DNA of 40,132 bases from Patescibacteria group bacterium. Its GTDB lineage: Bacteria; Patescibacteria; Microgenomatia; Levybacterales; UBA12049. Made by a program: the position numbers and the translations under genes. The notes beneath the pieces were generated by a model. The model was not told the DNA's origin, did no database searches, and worked only from the letters and a program-made list of their open reading frames with translations. This document shows, piece after piece, positions 30,044 through 38,500 of this stretch; the first letter of the stretch is position 1; each line of letters opens with the position of its first letter. The DNA is taken from contig JAMCTK010000052.1 in assembly GCA_023381035.1 (NCBI GenBank), forward strand, positions 1-40,132. The letters run 5' to 3'.

Positions 30044-30406
30044 ATGCAACCCAAAACAGACGTAGAATACAAAAATTTACTAACCGAGGTCATTAAAAAA
30101 CAAATGGTAATTCTTGGTCCAACAATTACCCTGGCTAAAGCTAGAAATGTTAAAGGTTTGACCGTTCAAGATGATGGCACAGTCACAAATCTTACCGGAA
30201 ATCCTCAGGAATTAATCCAAGCGCTTATCGATCAATTTGTTCAACTCTCTGGACTAATTGTAAAAAAGACCATGGAGCCTCTTTTTGCCATATCTCAGAC
30301 GAGTACGCCCACCGCAGCATCTCCCGACTCATCTTCTATACAAGACACTATTAACAAACAAGCACAGTTGGTAGGACAACCCGTGCAAGGGCAAACAGGA
30401 TTATGA
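30044..30406 (+). CDS. Hypothetical protein in two-component operon, 120 aa
   Basis: I do not recognise this protein. The first 80 residues look helical and start with TDVEYKNLLTEVIKKQMVIL, followed by a short GLTVQDDGTVTNLTGNPQEL turn region and another helix (LIQALIDQFVQLSGLIVKKT). The tail is Ser/Thr/Pro/Gln-rich and likely disordered. No signal peptide or membrane helix is seen. It begins 4 nt after the response regulator and overlaps the next gene by 4 nt (ATGA), so translation is coupled. Its constant place beside a receiver and a kinase suggests an adaptor or phosphotransfer role (inference only). Confidence 0.7.
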   Translation: MQPKTDVEYKNLLTEVIKKQMVILGPTITLAKARNVKGLTVQDDGTVTNLTGNPQELIQALIDQFVQLSGLIVKKTMEPLFAISQTSTPTAASPDSSSIQDTINKQAQLVGQPVQGQTGL

Positions 30407-30738
30407 TTGATGCACAGAAATTATTAACTATTGCTGTAGAGGGCGGAGCTCTAGTTTCCGCCTTTGCCGGAATTGTGGCCGGAGTAATTATGACCCAGGT
30501 TACCAAGCATTTTGGAACCGGGATTTTAGCAAGTGGATTTAAAGCAATTTCAATAGGAATATTTTTTATTGCTATTGGAATTTTGTTTGATGCGGTTATT
30601 ACCTACCTACAACTGAGCACCCCTGAAATAGTTATTGCCCTTGCTCTAATTAAATACGCTTTGTTTATCATCGGAACCTACACCATTGTTATCGGAAGTA
30701 AAAGAACCGGCGACAAGCTTGAATCGTTAACTAAATAA
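30403..30738 (+). CDS. Small membrane protein in two-component operon, 111 aa
   Basis: I do not recognise this protein. It has three or four hydrophobic segments: ALVSAFAGIVAGVIMTQV, ISIGIFFIAIGILFDAVITY and IVIALALIKYALFIIGTYTI, with a short basic C-terminal tail. It overlaps the preceding gene by an ATGA junction and lies 14 nt before the histidine kinase. A membrane partner that senses a signal for the kinase is plausible, since the kinase has only one membrane helix and a cytoplasmic GAF region. This role is an inference from context. Confidence 0.7.
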   Translation: MIDAQKLLTIAVEGGALVSAFAGIVAGVIMTQVTKHFGTGILASGFKAISIGIFFIAIGILFDAVITYLQLSTPEIVIALALIKYALFIIGTYTIVIGSKRTGDKLESLTK

Positions 30739-30752
30739 GGTTTTCTCTGCCC

Positions 30753-32498
30753 ATGAATATTATTGACCTCTCTGAGAATATTTGGCTTATTCTAACAACT
30801 CTGTTTGATTTCCTGGCTATATTTCTGCTTATTCAAAAGACAAGGAGCAATAAGCTCATGGCGCAAAGAGAAAAGACTCAACAACAAAAGGTTTACCAAA
30901 TCTCGGTTTTAAAAGAAATTCAGGATCGCATCAGCTACTCTCTGGACATTGAGGAAATCGTCGACATAATTATTGGCAGCTTAAAGCACCTCTTCTCCTA
31001 CTCCACAGCCTCGTCCCTAATTCTGAGAAACGATAAAGTCATCTTTAAAACTTACGTTGAAGAACGAGTTAGCCCCAGGTTTATTCAAAGCGTCAAAGAC
31101 GGGATTATTGATTCATTTGCCGCCATTACCGGACAAAGCTTTTCTGAAGTTACTGAGGAAATGACAGGCGCTCCCCTTGATGAAACAAACATTTCCCCTC
31201 TGGCTTCGTTTTTCCATATTCCTTTAATTGTTAATAATAAGGTCGTTGGAATAATTAATGTTTCTTCTGTGAAACCGAATCTTTACAAGGAAGAAGAAAT
31301 GACAATTCTCTACCAGATTGTTTCTCAAGCCTCAAATGCAGTAACAAAATTAAAAGAAGTTCTGGAAACCGAGAAAGGAAAACTAACAGCTATGATAAGC
31401 GGACTTGCTGACGGAGTATTTATGGTTGATAACAAAAAAGATCTAATGATCATAAATGAAGCTGCCAAAGCTTTTCTTAATATAGACAAACAAAATTGCA
31501 CTTTTTTTGACATATTAAGTTCATTAAAAGGACAGTATGATATTGTTTCTAAAATCGATGAAGCCTTAGCCTCCGGAAATTCAATTACTGAAAAAGAAGT
31601 TGAAATTGGAGATAAATCTCTTCAGGTTTTTATTACCCCTGTTATTAAGGAAAATGAAACCGGTAAAACCGTTATTGGAGCCTCAATACTTCTCCATGAT
31701 TTTACCATTGAGAAAAAACTTTCAAATATTAAAGAGGATTTCACTCATATGGTCGTTCATGAGATTCGAGCTCCTCTTACGGCTATCAAGGCCTCTTCCG
31801 AGCTCATTCTGGAAGGAGGAGCAGAAATTGACAAGGCTCAGGAAAAACAAATGTTGGAGATTATCAGACAGCAATCAAAAGTTTTGCTTGAGCAAATTGG
31901 CTCAATCCTTGATGCAGCAAAAATTGAAGCTAAGAGCTTTAGTGTCAACAAGGAATTGGGAGATATAAAACAAGTCATTGAAGACGCTGTAACCGCACAA
32001 ACTCCTGTAGCTGCTAAGAAAAAGATAATGCTGATTAGACACTTGGATGAACATCTGCCTAAGCTTGAATTTGACCATATTAGAATTAGCCAGACAATCA
32101 ATAACCTTATTTCAAATAGCCTTAAATTTACCCAAGAAGGAGGCACTATTACTATTTCAGCAAACATTGATCATAACTCAATAAAAGTTTCTGTTTCAGA
32201 TAACGGGATTGGAATTCCTCAAGACGAGATTAATGATCTTTTTTCCAAGTATTATCAGATACGAAAAACCCCTCGTGAGCTCGCCAAAAAAGGCACAGGA
32301 CTTGGGTTATATATTGTTAAAGGAATTATTGAATCGCACGAAGGCAAGGTTTGGGCAGAGTCAGAGGAAGGTAAAGGCACAACCATCTCATTTACTCTTC
32401 CCATAAAAGTCGGACAACAGCCAAAGCAAGTTGAGCCTGAGGCAAAAAAACAAACTACTCCACCGCTCTCTCCAACTACCGGAATGGTCTTAAACTAG
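30753..32498 (+). CDS. Sensor histidine kinase with GAF and PAS-like regions
   Basis: The 581-residue kinase has one N-terminal membrane helix (IWLILTTLFDFLAIFLLIQK) with no sizeable external domain. A GAF-like domain (about 60-205) and a PAS-like segment (about 210-325, with SGLADGVFMVDNKKDLMIIN) follow. The HisKA domain has its phospho-acceptor at H336 in HMVVHEIRAPLTAIKA. The HATPase domain shows N-box NNLISNSLKF, G1 DNGIGIP and G2 GTGLGLYIVKG. The C-terminus is a Pro/Gln/Thr-rich tail. It should phosphorylate the single-domain regulator at the start of the same unit. Its stop is 2 nt from the convergent MBL gene. Confidence 0.93.
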   Translation: MNIIDLSENIWLILTTLFDFLAIFLLIQKTRSNKLMAQREKTQQQKVYQISVLKEIQDRISYSLDIEEIVDIIIGSLKHLFSYSTASSLILRNDKVIFKTYVEERVSPRFIQSVKDGIIDSFAAITGQSFSEVTEEMTGAPLDETNISPLASFFHIPLIVNNKVVGIINVSSVKPNLYKEEEMTILYQIVSQASNAVTKLKEVLETEKGKLTAMISGLADGVFMVDNKKDLMIINEAAKAFLNIDKQNCTFFDILSSLKGQYDIVSKIDEALASGNSITEKEVEIGDKSLQVFITPVIKENETGKTVIGASILLHDFTIEKKLSNIKEDFTHMVVHEIRAPLTAIKASSELILEGGAEIDKAQEKQMLEIIRQQSKVLLEQIGSILDAAKIEAKSFSVNKELGDIKQVIEDAVTAQTPVAAKKKIMLIRHLDEHLPKLEFDHIRISQTINNLISNSLKFTQEGGTITISANIDHNSIKVSVSDNGIGIPQDEINDLFSKYYQIRKTPRELAKKGTGLGLYIVKGIIESHEGKVWAESEEGKGTTISFTLPIKVGQQPKQVEPEAKKQTTPPLSPTTGMVLN

Positions 32499-32500
32499 GC

Positions 32501-33349
32501 TCACCTTAATCCCCATTTATCTCCATCAGAAATAATCTCTATCTCGCCAACCAGGTCTGTTCTTAATGTTTTTATTCCATGTTTGTTTAGGATATCAAGA
32601 ACCTGAGGAGAGGGATGGCCATAGCGATTTTTTAGACCAACCGAAATAACAGCCAGATCCGGGTCTAGTTCCTCCACGATCTTATTATCCAAACCTGTTT
32701 TTGAACCATGATGTGAAACTCGCAAAATAGAGATCTTCCCTGCTTCAGTTACTATCTGATCTTGAACACTTGAAGTGGCATCTCCGGTAATTAGTATCTT
32801 AAACTTGCCATACTGCAGAAGCTCGATTAGCGAGGATCCATTAACGTCTAAGTTTTTTTCATTAAGAATTAATGATGAGTTTTCCGGCCAAAGAGTAAAA
32901 AACCCTACCCCGTCTTTAATTTTAAGAGAATCTCCTTTTGAAAAAAGTTTAGCACTTAACTTTTTATCTGCCAAAATGGCTTTCTCGACTTTTGCCAAAT
33001 CAGACGAAATTTCTCCTTTTTGTCGAACATAATGTATCACATTATATCTTTTTAACGTTGAAATCACCCCATTTAGATGATCGGCATGTGGATGAGTTAC
33101 GAAAACTACTTCAATTGTTCTGTCCCAAAAAGGCATATGATTAGTTAGGCATTTCAACACCGAATCATCCGGTCCTCCATCAATTAAGATGTCTGTTCCT
33201 TTTGGAGTTCTGATAAAAGTGGCATCTCCTTGACCAACATTGCAAAAGACAACGTGCAATTTCCCATCATTGAACTTTGACTGGTCATAAAAGAAAAAAC
33301 CACCCAGGATAAAAACAAGCATTGCAAAAATTAAACTAAGTTTTCTCAT
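32501..33349 (-). CDS. ComEC C-terminal-type metallo-beta-lactamase domain protein
   Basis: The 282-residue protein has an N-terminal membrane helix (LSLIFAMLVFILGGFFFYDQ) and a metallo-beta-lactamase fold of the ComEC/Rec2 type. Visible motifs are FCNVGQGDATFIRTPKGTDI, the metal site THPHADHLNG, the ITGDA loop, RVSHHGSKTG, and the closing NRYGHPSPQVLDIL. In most bacteria this is the C-terminal domain of ComEC, where it probably degrades or processes the non-transported DNA strand. Here it is a separate gene overlapping the channel gene by 14 bases. An extracellular orientation is expected from the single N-terminal helix. Confidence 0.88.
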   Translation of the reverse strand: MRKLSLIFAMLVFILGGFFFYDQSKFNDGKLHVVFCNVGQGDATFIRTPKGTDILIDGGPDDSVLKCLTNHMPFWDRTIEVVFVTHPHADHLNGVISTLKRYNVIHYVRQKGEISSDLAKVEKAILADKKLSAKLFSKGDSLKIKDGVGFFTLWPENSSLILNEKNLDVNGSSLIELLQYGKFKILITGDATSSVQDQIVTEAGKISILRVSHHGSKTGLDNKIVEELDPDLAVISVGLKNRYGHPSPQVLDILNKHGIKTLRTDLVGEIEIISDGDKWGLR

Positions 33350-34622
33350 ATCTTTGGTTTAAAATATAAATTAAAGCAACCAGAAAACAATAATATGAAG
33401 CTGCGAATGCCCAATTCAAAACTGGAAACATAATGACAGTATTAAGTCCGGCAAAGAAATTAACGATTCTCTCAAAATATATTAATAATGGCAGGCTAAG
33501 AAGAAGACTTAACTGACCGAAAGGCAAAAACACTAACCCTAAAAGAGAGCCTGAGACTCCAATGAGCATTAGAAATGGAACAGTCCATAAAACCAGCATG
33601 TTTACAGGAATTGCCCAGAGTGAATAAGTTCCAAAGATTAGAATGAGAATCGGTAGGGTCGCAAGCTGAGCACAAAACGTTGTTGCAAGTGATTCTGTTA
33701 AGAAATTTGGTTTCTTAAATGGTTTTAGCCTTAAAATCAATGGTTGAATATATAAGATGCCGGCTGTAGAAAGAAAAGAAAGCTGAAAACCAAGATTCTC
33801 TATTTGCTCGGGAGAAATAAAAAGCATAACAAAAGCTGTTAAAAATAACGAATAAGAAGCTAAGGATTGACGACCTAGAATCTGAGAAGAAAAAACTATA
33901 ATTCCCATAATTGAAGCCCTGATAATTGAAGGTTCAAACCCTGCCAAAAAGGCGTAGAAAATAGTTCCAAAAATACTTATGAGAAGAGCTGTTTGTCGTT
34001 TGAAAAATTGGGTTGAAATTGAACTTAAAAAACCTGCAGTCATGGTTACATTCATTCCTGATGCTGCTATAACATGCACCACTCCAACTTGTCTCAGGTT
34101 ATCTAAAAATGTTTCAGGCATTGTTTCTTTGATTCCAAAAGTGATCCCCAACATTAAACCGGCAAAACTTGCAGGTAAAGCAGCATTAAAAATGCTAACT
34201 AAGTTTTGGCGAAGACTAAAAATAACTGCTAAAAACCCCTCTTGAAAACTATTGAAATTATTTTCACGACTTTTCACAAGCTCGATCTTGGGTTTTAACA
34301 GAGAAATGGTTTTGACTTTTGTCACTCGGTTATTCCTACTGCTTACGAATTCTTTCTCTTCCACACTTCCCCTAATCTTAATCTTGTCTCCATAAAAAAA
34401 CTGAGGATATCGCGGCGCAAGAATAGTTATTTTTTGTCCCTGATAGGTTATTTTTAGTTTCTGGAAATTAAGAATAATTTCTGGCTCATAACTTAGGCTT
34501 GTTTGAAAATCAAGCATCTCGCCCTGCTTCAAGTTTGTAGAATTAGTAAAAAATTGGGCAAATCTAATTCCAAGAAGAATAAGTAAAATTGTAAAGAATA
34601 TAAATGCTCTAAGTTTTGTCAT
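33336..34622 (-). CDS. comEC: ComEC competence channel domain (split, without MBL domain)
   Basis: This 428-residue polytopic membrane protein is the DNA-uptake channel part of ComEC/Rec2. After an N-terminal helix and an OB-like extracellular region (GDKIKIRGSVEEKEFVSSRN), the competence domain shows the conserved HVIAASGMNVTMTAGFL segment and many hydrophobic helices. It ends shortly after the last helix, without the metallo-beta-lactamase domain, which is encoded by the next, overlapping gene. comEA lies 29 nt upstream. Together these supply the receptor, the channel and the nuclease-like part of natural transformation; type IV pilus genes are not in this window. Confidence 0.9.
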   Translation of the reverse strand: MTKLRAFIFFTILLILLGIRFAQFFTNSTNLKQGEMLDFQTSLSYEPEIILNFQKLKITYQGQKITILAPRYPQFFYGDKIKIRGSVEEKEFVSSRNNRVTKVKTISLLKPKIELVKSRENNFNSFQEGFLAVIFSLRQNLVSIFNAALPASFAGLMLGITFGIKETMPETFLDNLRQVGVVHVIAASGMNVTMTAGFLSSISTQFFKRQTALLISIFGTIFYAFLAGFEPSIIRASIMGIIVFSSQILGRQSLASYSLFLTAFVMLFISPEQIENLGFQLSFLSTAGILYIQPLILRLKPFKKPNFLTESLATTFCAQLATLPILILIFGTYSLWAIPVNMLVLWTVPFLMLIGVSGSLLGLVFLPFGQLSLLLSLPLLIYFERIVNFFAGLNTVIMFPVLNWAFAASYYCFLVALIYILNQRYEKT

Positions 34623-34651
34623 TACGAGTTGGAAACAGATCTGAAAACTAA

Positions 34652-35254
34652 CTAATAAGCGCTTATCTTATCCTTAATCTTTTCAAAAGCAGCTGCTCCT
34701 AAGATTTTTTTGGCAACCAAGTCAGTGGTCAAAGCATAGGGTCTGCCATTTATGATTTTCTCAGCTGTTACTTTTCCGACCCCAGGCAAGGTGTCTAGCG
34801 ATGTTGAATCAGCAATATTTATGTTTATTAAACCATCAACGCTGGAAACAGTACTGGTATTTTGATTTGATACCTGTTCCCCTTCCTTAGGAATATATAT
34901 TTTTGCTCCGTCAGTAAGTTTAGCTGCTAAATTCAGATTTTTAGCAACCCACTCTCTGTCTGCCAGTTCATTTAATCCACCGGCAGCAATTAATCCGTCT
35001 TTGATTCTTCCTGAGGATGAAATTTGGTAAACTCCAGGTTTAAAAACTGCTCCTTCAACGTCTACGCTTATTTCAGCCTCATCCTTTGAATCTACTTGCA
35101 TGTTTATCTCCACCTGATCTGAAGCAGTTGATGATCCAAAAAAAGACATTAATCCGTAGGAAAGGAAAATAAACCCAGCTAGGCATAAAATAACAAATAA
35201 GAAGTTTTGTTTAAGAAATGAGAGTAATTTTTGACGTAGTTCCTCTAATTCCAT
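34652..35254 (-). CDS. comEA: ComEA-type DNA receptor with SLBB and helix-hairpin-helix domains
   Basis: ComEA captures double-stranded DNA at the cell surface for transformation. The 200-residue protein has an N-terminal membrane helix (FLFVILCLAGFIFLSYGLMS) and a SLBB domain (VDVEGAVFKPGVYQISSSGR onward). A Ser/Thr/Gln linker leads to the C-terminal helix-hairpin-helix, with ININIADSTSLDTLPGVGKV and TAEKIINGR. The HhH motif LPGVGKVTAEKI is intact. The last residues FEKIKDKISAY are typical. It lies between leuS and comEC on the same strand, 24 nt after leuS, and probably belongs to one transcript. Confidence 0.92.
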   Translation of the reverse strand: MELEELRQKLLSFLKQNFLFVILCLAGFIFLSYGLMSFFGSSTASDQVEINMQVDSKDEAEISVDVEGAVFKPGVYQISSSGRIKDGLIAAGGLNELADREWVAKNLNLAAKLTDGAKIYIPKEGEQVSNQNTSTVSSVDGLININIADSTSLDTLPGVGKVTAEKIINGRPYALTTDLVAKKILGAAAFEKIKDKISAY

Positions 35255-35262
35255 TCTTGATA

Positions 35263-35276
35263 ATAGGAATTCCTAT
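35263..35276. repeat. 14-bp perfect palindrome between leuS and comEA
   Basis: ATAGGAATTCCTAT is fully self-complementary and sits in the 24-nt gap between leuS and comEA. It has no loop and no T-run, so it is not a terminator. It may be chance or a protein-binding site. Confidence 0.35.
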
Positions 35277-35278
35277 AG

Positions 35279-37735
35279 TTAAATTACAAAATTTATTATC
35301 TTTCCTTCAATATAAACTACTTTCCTAACCTGTCTTGCATCAAGATATGCCTTAACCTTGTCGCTTTTTCGTGCTTTCTCTTCAACATAGCTTTGATTTT
35401 TTAATTCTGAACTCGGGATTAACAAATTTTCTCTCACCTTGCCATTGACCTGAACAACAATTACAACTTCATCTTTAACAAGAAGTCTGGAATCAAATTC
35501 CGGCCATTCTTCCATGTGAATCGAATGAAACTCTGAATTTTTAGAAAAAGATTGATAGATCTCTTCGGAGATATGAGGCGCAAAAGGTGCAAGAATTGCT
35601 AAAAACCTTATTAAATCTGCTTTGGATAAGCCCTTTTCATCTCCCTGCCAATCATTAATAAATTGCATCATGGCTGCAACAGCTGTATTAAATTTAAAAT
35701 CTTCCAAATCTTGACCAACCTTCTTTATTGTTTGATTCAGACTGGCACTTAAAGTGCGTGAAGTGGCAGTTTCCGAAACATTTGATTGAGATAACTGCCA
35801 AATTCTCTTAAGAAATCTAAAACAGCCTTCTACTCCATTGTCATTCCAAGCAATTGTCTGATCAAAAGGACCCATAAACATCTCGTAAATTCGCAAGGTG
35901 TCGGCTCCATATACTTTTACGATATCATCAGGATTTATGACATTACCAAAAGACTTGCTCATCTTGCGCCCATCCGGACCAAGTACTATTCCATGAACCC
36001 TTCTTTTAGCATAAGGTTCGGGATTAGGAACGATTTTTTGGTCATAAAGGAATTTGTAAACAAAACGAGAGTATAAAAGATGGAGTGTCGTGTGCTCAAA
36101 GCCTCCTTGGTAAACATCCACTGGCATCCAATGCTTGATGACATCTTGATTCTCTTCGAAGATGTTTTCTTGATTTGGATTTTTAAGCTTACTAGCAAAT
36201 AAATATGCTAAATAGTACCAGTTTGATCCTGCCCAATTTGGCATAGTATCTGTTTCGCGTTTCGCTTTACCCTGACATTTTGGGCATTTCACGTTTACCC
36301 ACTGCGAGACAACAGAAAGAGGTGACTCTCCGGTTCCTGATGGCTCGTATTTTTCCAAATATGGCAACTCAACCGGCAAGTCTTTCTCGAGAACAGGCTG
36401 TGTTCCGCATTTTTCACAATGAATCATAGGTATGGGTTCCCCCCAATAGTGTTGTCTGCTAAAAACCCAGTCTCGAATTTTATACTGGACCATTGTTTTG
36501 CCAAAATGATGTTCTTCGATATATTTTGTTATATTTTTTGCAGCTTCTTTTGAACTCTGTCCGTTAAATTCTCCTGAGTTAATTAAAACGCCATCTCCTT
36601 CGTATGGTTGTTTTTTCACATCTCCACCCTTAATTACTTCACGAATTTCCAAGTCAAATTTCTTGGCAAATTCATAATCCCTCTTATCATGGCCTGGAAC
36701 CAACATGACTGCTCCTTTTCCATACCAACCAAGCACATAATCACCCACCCAAAGTGGAATCTCATCATTGCTTACCGGGTTAATAACAAACAAGCCTGTT
36801 GAAACTCCTGTTTTTGCTTTGTCTAAGCTTGTTCTCTCGATTTCGGATTTCTTCTTGCTCCTCTCAACGTACTCTCTGATTTCTTTCAGATTTTCGTATT
36901 TAATTTTTAATTTTTCGCTTAGAATTTGTAGCACTAATGGGTGTTCCGGTGCTAAAACTAAACCTGTAGTACCATAAATGGTGTCAGGACGAGTCGTAAA
37001 AACAGCTACTTCTATATCAGACTCTTTCAATTTAAAATTTATCTCAATCCCTTGAGATTTGCCTATCCAATTCTCCTGTTGGACCCGAATCTTATTTGGA
37101 TAATCAACTTTTCGTAAATCTTCCAGAAGCCTGTCTGCGTATTTGGTAATAGCTAAAAGCCATTGTTTCTGCATCCTTTTCTCTGTTAAGGTACCGCACC
37201 TCTCGTGCGTACCATCAGCCAGAACCTCTTCATCTGCAAGGTTGGTTTTACAAAATGGACACCAATTCACAGGAACGTCAGCCTGATAAGCCAAGCCCTT
37301 TTCAAAAAACTTAAGAAAGATCCACTGAGTCCATTTGTAATAGTGAGGATCAGTTGTATCTATTTCCCTACTCCAATCAAAGGACATTCCCAAGCTTTTT
37401 ATTTGTCTTTTAAAATTCAGGATGTTTTCGGCAACCACGGTTTTAGGATGTATTTTCATTTTAATGGCGTAGTTTTCAGCCGGAAGTCCAAAAGCATCCC
37501 AGCCCATGGGGTACAAGACATTTTTTCCCTCCATACGCTTCTTGCGCGAATAGGCATCCATTGCTGACCAGGAACGAGTATGTCCGACATGAAGTCCGGC
37601 ACCTGAAGGATACGGAAATTCGATTAAGGTATAGAATTTGGGCTTATCTGACTTATCATCAGCTCTATACATCTTCTCTTCTTCCCATTTTTTTTGCCAC
37701 TTAGGCTCAATCTCTGTTGGAAAATATTTTTTCAT
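35279..37735 (-). CDS. leuS: Leucyl-tRNA synthetase
   Basis: LeuS charges tRNA-Leu. The 818-residue enzyme has the HIGH-type motif in FPYPSGAGLHVGHTRSWSAM, the CP1 editing domain (TTRPDTIYGTTGLVLAPEHP, and the MLVPGHDKRDYEFAKKF region), and a zinc-like Cys-rich module (CEKCGTQPV, VKCPKCQGKA). The KMSKS loop is DGRKMSKSFGNVINPDD, and a C-terminal anticodon-binding and tail domain follows. The start giving MKKYFPTEIEP at 37735 is chosen over an ATG 30 bases upstream that falls in the inverted repeat. It has its own promoter and leads the comEA-comEC-MBL run. Confidence 0.95.
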   Translation of the reverse strand: MKKYFPTEIEPKWQKKWEEEKMYRADDKSDKPKFYTLIEFPYPSGAGLHVGHTRSWSAMDAYSRKKRMEGKNVLYPMGWDAFGLPAENYAIKMKIHPKTVVAENILNFKRQIKSLGMSFDWSREIDTTDPHYYKWTQWIFLKFFEKGLAYQADVPVNWCPFCKTNLADEEVLADGTHERCGTLTEKRMQKQWLLAITKYADRLLEDLRKVDYPNKIRVQQENWIGKSQGIEINFKLKESDIEVAVFTTRPDTIYGTTGLVLAPEHPLVLQILSEKLKIKYENLKEIREYVERSKKKSEIERTSLDKAKTGVSTGLFVINPVSNDEIPLWVGDYVLGWYGKGAVMLVPGHDKRDYEFAKKFDLEIREVIKGGDVKKQPYEGDGVLINSGEFNGQSSKEAAKNITKYIEEHHFGKTMVQYKIRDWVFSRQHYWGEPIPMIHCEKCGTQPVLEKDLPVELPYLEKYEPSGTGESPLSVVSQWVNVKCPKCQGKAKRETDTMPNWAGSNWYYLAYLFASKLKNPNQENIFEENQDVIKHWMPVDVYQGGFEHTTLHLLYSRFVYKFLYDQKIVPNPEPYAKRRVHGIVLGPDGRKMSKSFGNVINPDDIVKVYGADTLRIYEMFMGPFDQTIAWNDNGVEGCFRFLKRIWQLSQSNVSETATSRTLSASLNQTIKKVGQDLEDFKFNTAVAAMMQFINDWQGDEKGLSKADLIRFLAILAPFAPHISEEIYQSFSKNSEFHSIHMEEWPEFDSRLLVKDEVVIVVQVNGKVRENLLIPSSELKNQSYVEEKARKSDKVKAYLDARQVRKVVYIEGKIINFVI

Positions 37736-37736
37736 A

Positions 37737-37784
37737 AGAATTACTTGCTGAAGCAATTCTAACAATTAAGTAGTTAACAATCAA
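37737..37784 (-). promoter_or_regulatory. leuS promoter with overlapping inverted repeat
   Basis: On the minus strand there is TTGATT (37779-37784), a 17-nt spacer and TAGAAT (37756-37761). An inverted repeat of ten positions (37737-37746 with 37751-37760, one G-T pair, 4-base loop) overlaps the -10 box and ends 1 base before the leuS ATG. It may be an operator, or part of a hairpin at the start codon. Confidence 0.55.
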
Positions 37785-37823
37785 TAATGAGCGCGAGAGG
37801 CACAACTATTTGCTGATTGTGAT

Positions 37824-37852
37824 TTGAAATTTGAAATTTGAAATTGTATGAT
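37824..37852 (+). promoter_or_regulatory. Promoter of the envelope gene unit, inside a heptad repeat
   Basis: TTGAAA (37824-37829), a 17-nt spacer and TATGAT (37847-37852) end 6 nt before the ATG. Three tandem copies of a 7-bp unit (ATTTGAA) cover 37822-37842, so TTGAAA recurs every 7 bases. Confidence 0.6.
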
Positions 37853-37858
37853 TTAATT

Positions 37859-38488
37859 ATGAAGCTTATTGTTCAATCTCTTGTCTTAATTGTCTCTTTT
37901 CTTGCCATTTATATCTGGCAACAAACAATCTTAACTGCCTACACTATTCCAGCCTTAGGCTTCTTGATCTTTATTTACCTTTTTCTTTCTGCTCGCAAAA
38001 AAGGCAGAGCTTTTTTGGAATTAGGTAATAGTCCTTGGGCAATCTTTGCTCTTAATACGGTCATCTTTCTCTTGATCTTTTCTACAGAAGGATTAAGTTC
38101 TCCAATATTTTTCCTTTTGTACTTTCTTGGCTTTGGAATTGCCTTTGTTTTTGAACCAATGGCAATTTTTGTTTTTGTCGTAGGAACAGTTCTCATCTTT
38201 TTACCTGACGCTTTGAAAAATGACGTTACAACAAACTTCTTAAAAGTCGGCTCTTTAGTCTTAATTTCTCCCCTTGCCTATTTCTTCGGCAATGAATTCA
38301 GAAGAAACGATGATCAGGAAGCTGAAATTGAGGCCTTAGAAGAACGTAGCCAGGAAGCAGCTGACACTATTGCTCAGGATGTGAAAACCGTAATTGAAGA
38401 AGAAAAGGAAAATTTAAGCACAAAAGCAACAGACAAGCTAAATGATATCTTGGAAGAAACCGAAGACCTCAGGCAGGAAAAAAAATAA
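37859..38488 (+). CDS. Hypothetical multi-pass membrane protein with coiled-coil tail, 209 aa
   Basis: I do not recognise this protein. About five hydrophobic segments fill the first 140 residues (LIVQSLVLIVSFLAIYIWQQ, FLIFIYLFLSA, FALNTVIFLLIFSTEGLSS, FFLLYFLGFGIAFVFEPMA and others). A cytoplasmic, strongly acidic helical tail follows, with EAEIEALEERSQEAADTIAQ and repeated Glu/Lys blocks typical of a coiled coil. It starts at the ATG 6 nt after the -10 box; a TTG 21 bases earlier is within the promoter. Two secreted proteins follow, 12 nt downstream, so a role in assembling or anchoring surface proteins is possible (inference). Confidence 0.7.
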   Translation: MKLIVQSLVLIVSFLAIYIWQQTILTAYTIPALGFLIFIYLFLSARKKGRAFLELGNSPWAIFALNTVIFLLIFSTEGLSSPIFFLLYFLGFGIAFVFEPMAIFVFVVGTVLIFLPDALKNDVTTNFLKVGSLVLISPLAYFFGNEFRRNDDQEAEIEALEERSQEAADTIAQDVKTVIEEEKENLSTKATDKLNDILEETEDLRQEKK

Positions 38489-38500
38489 ATATCCAACTGA

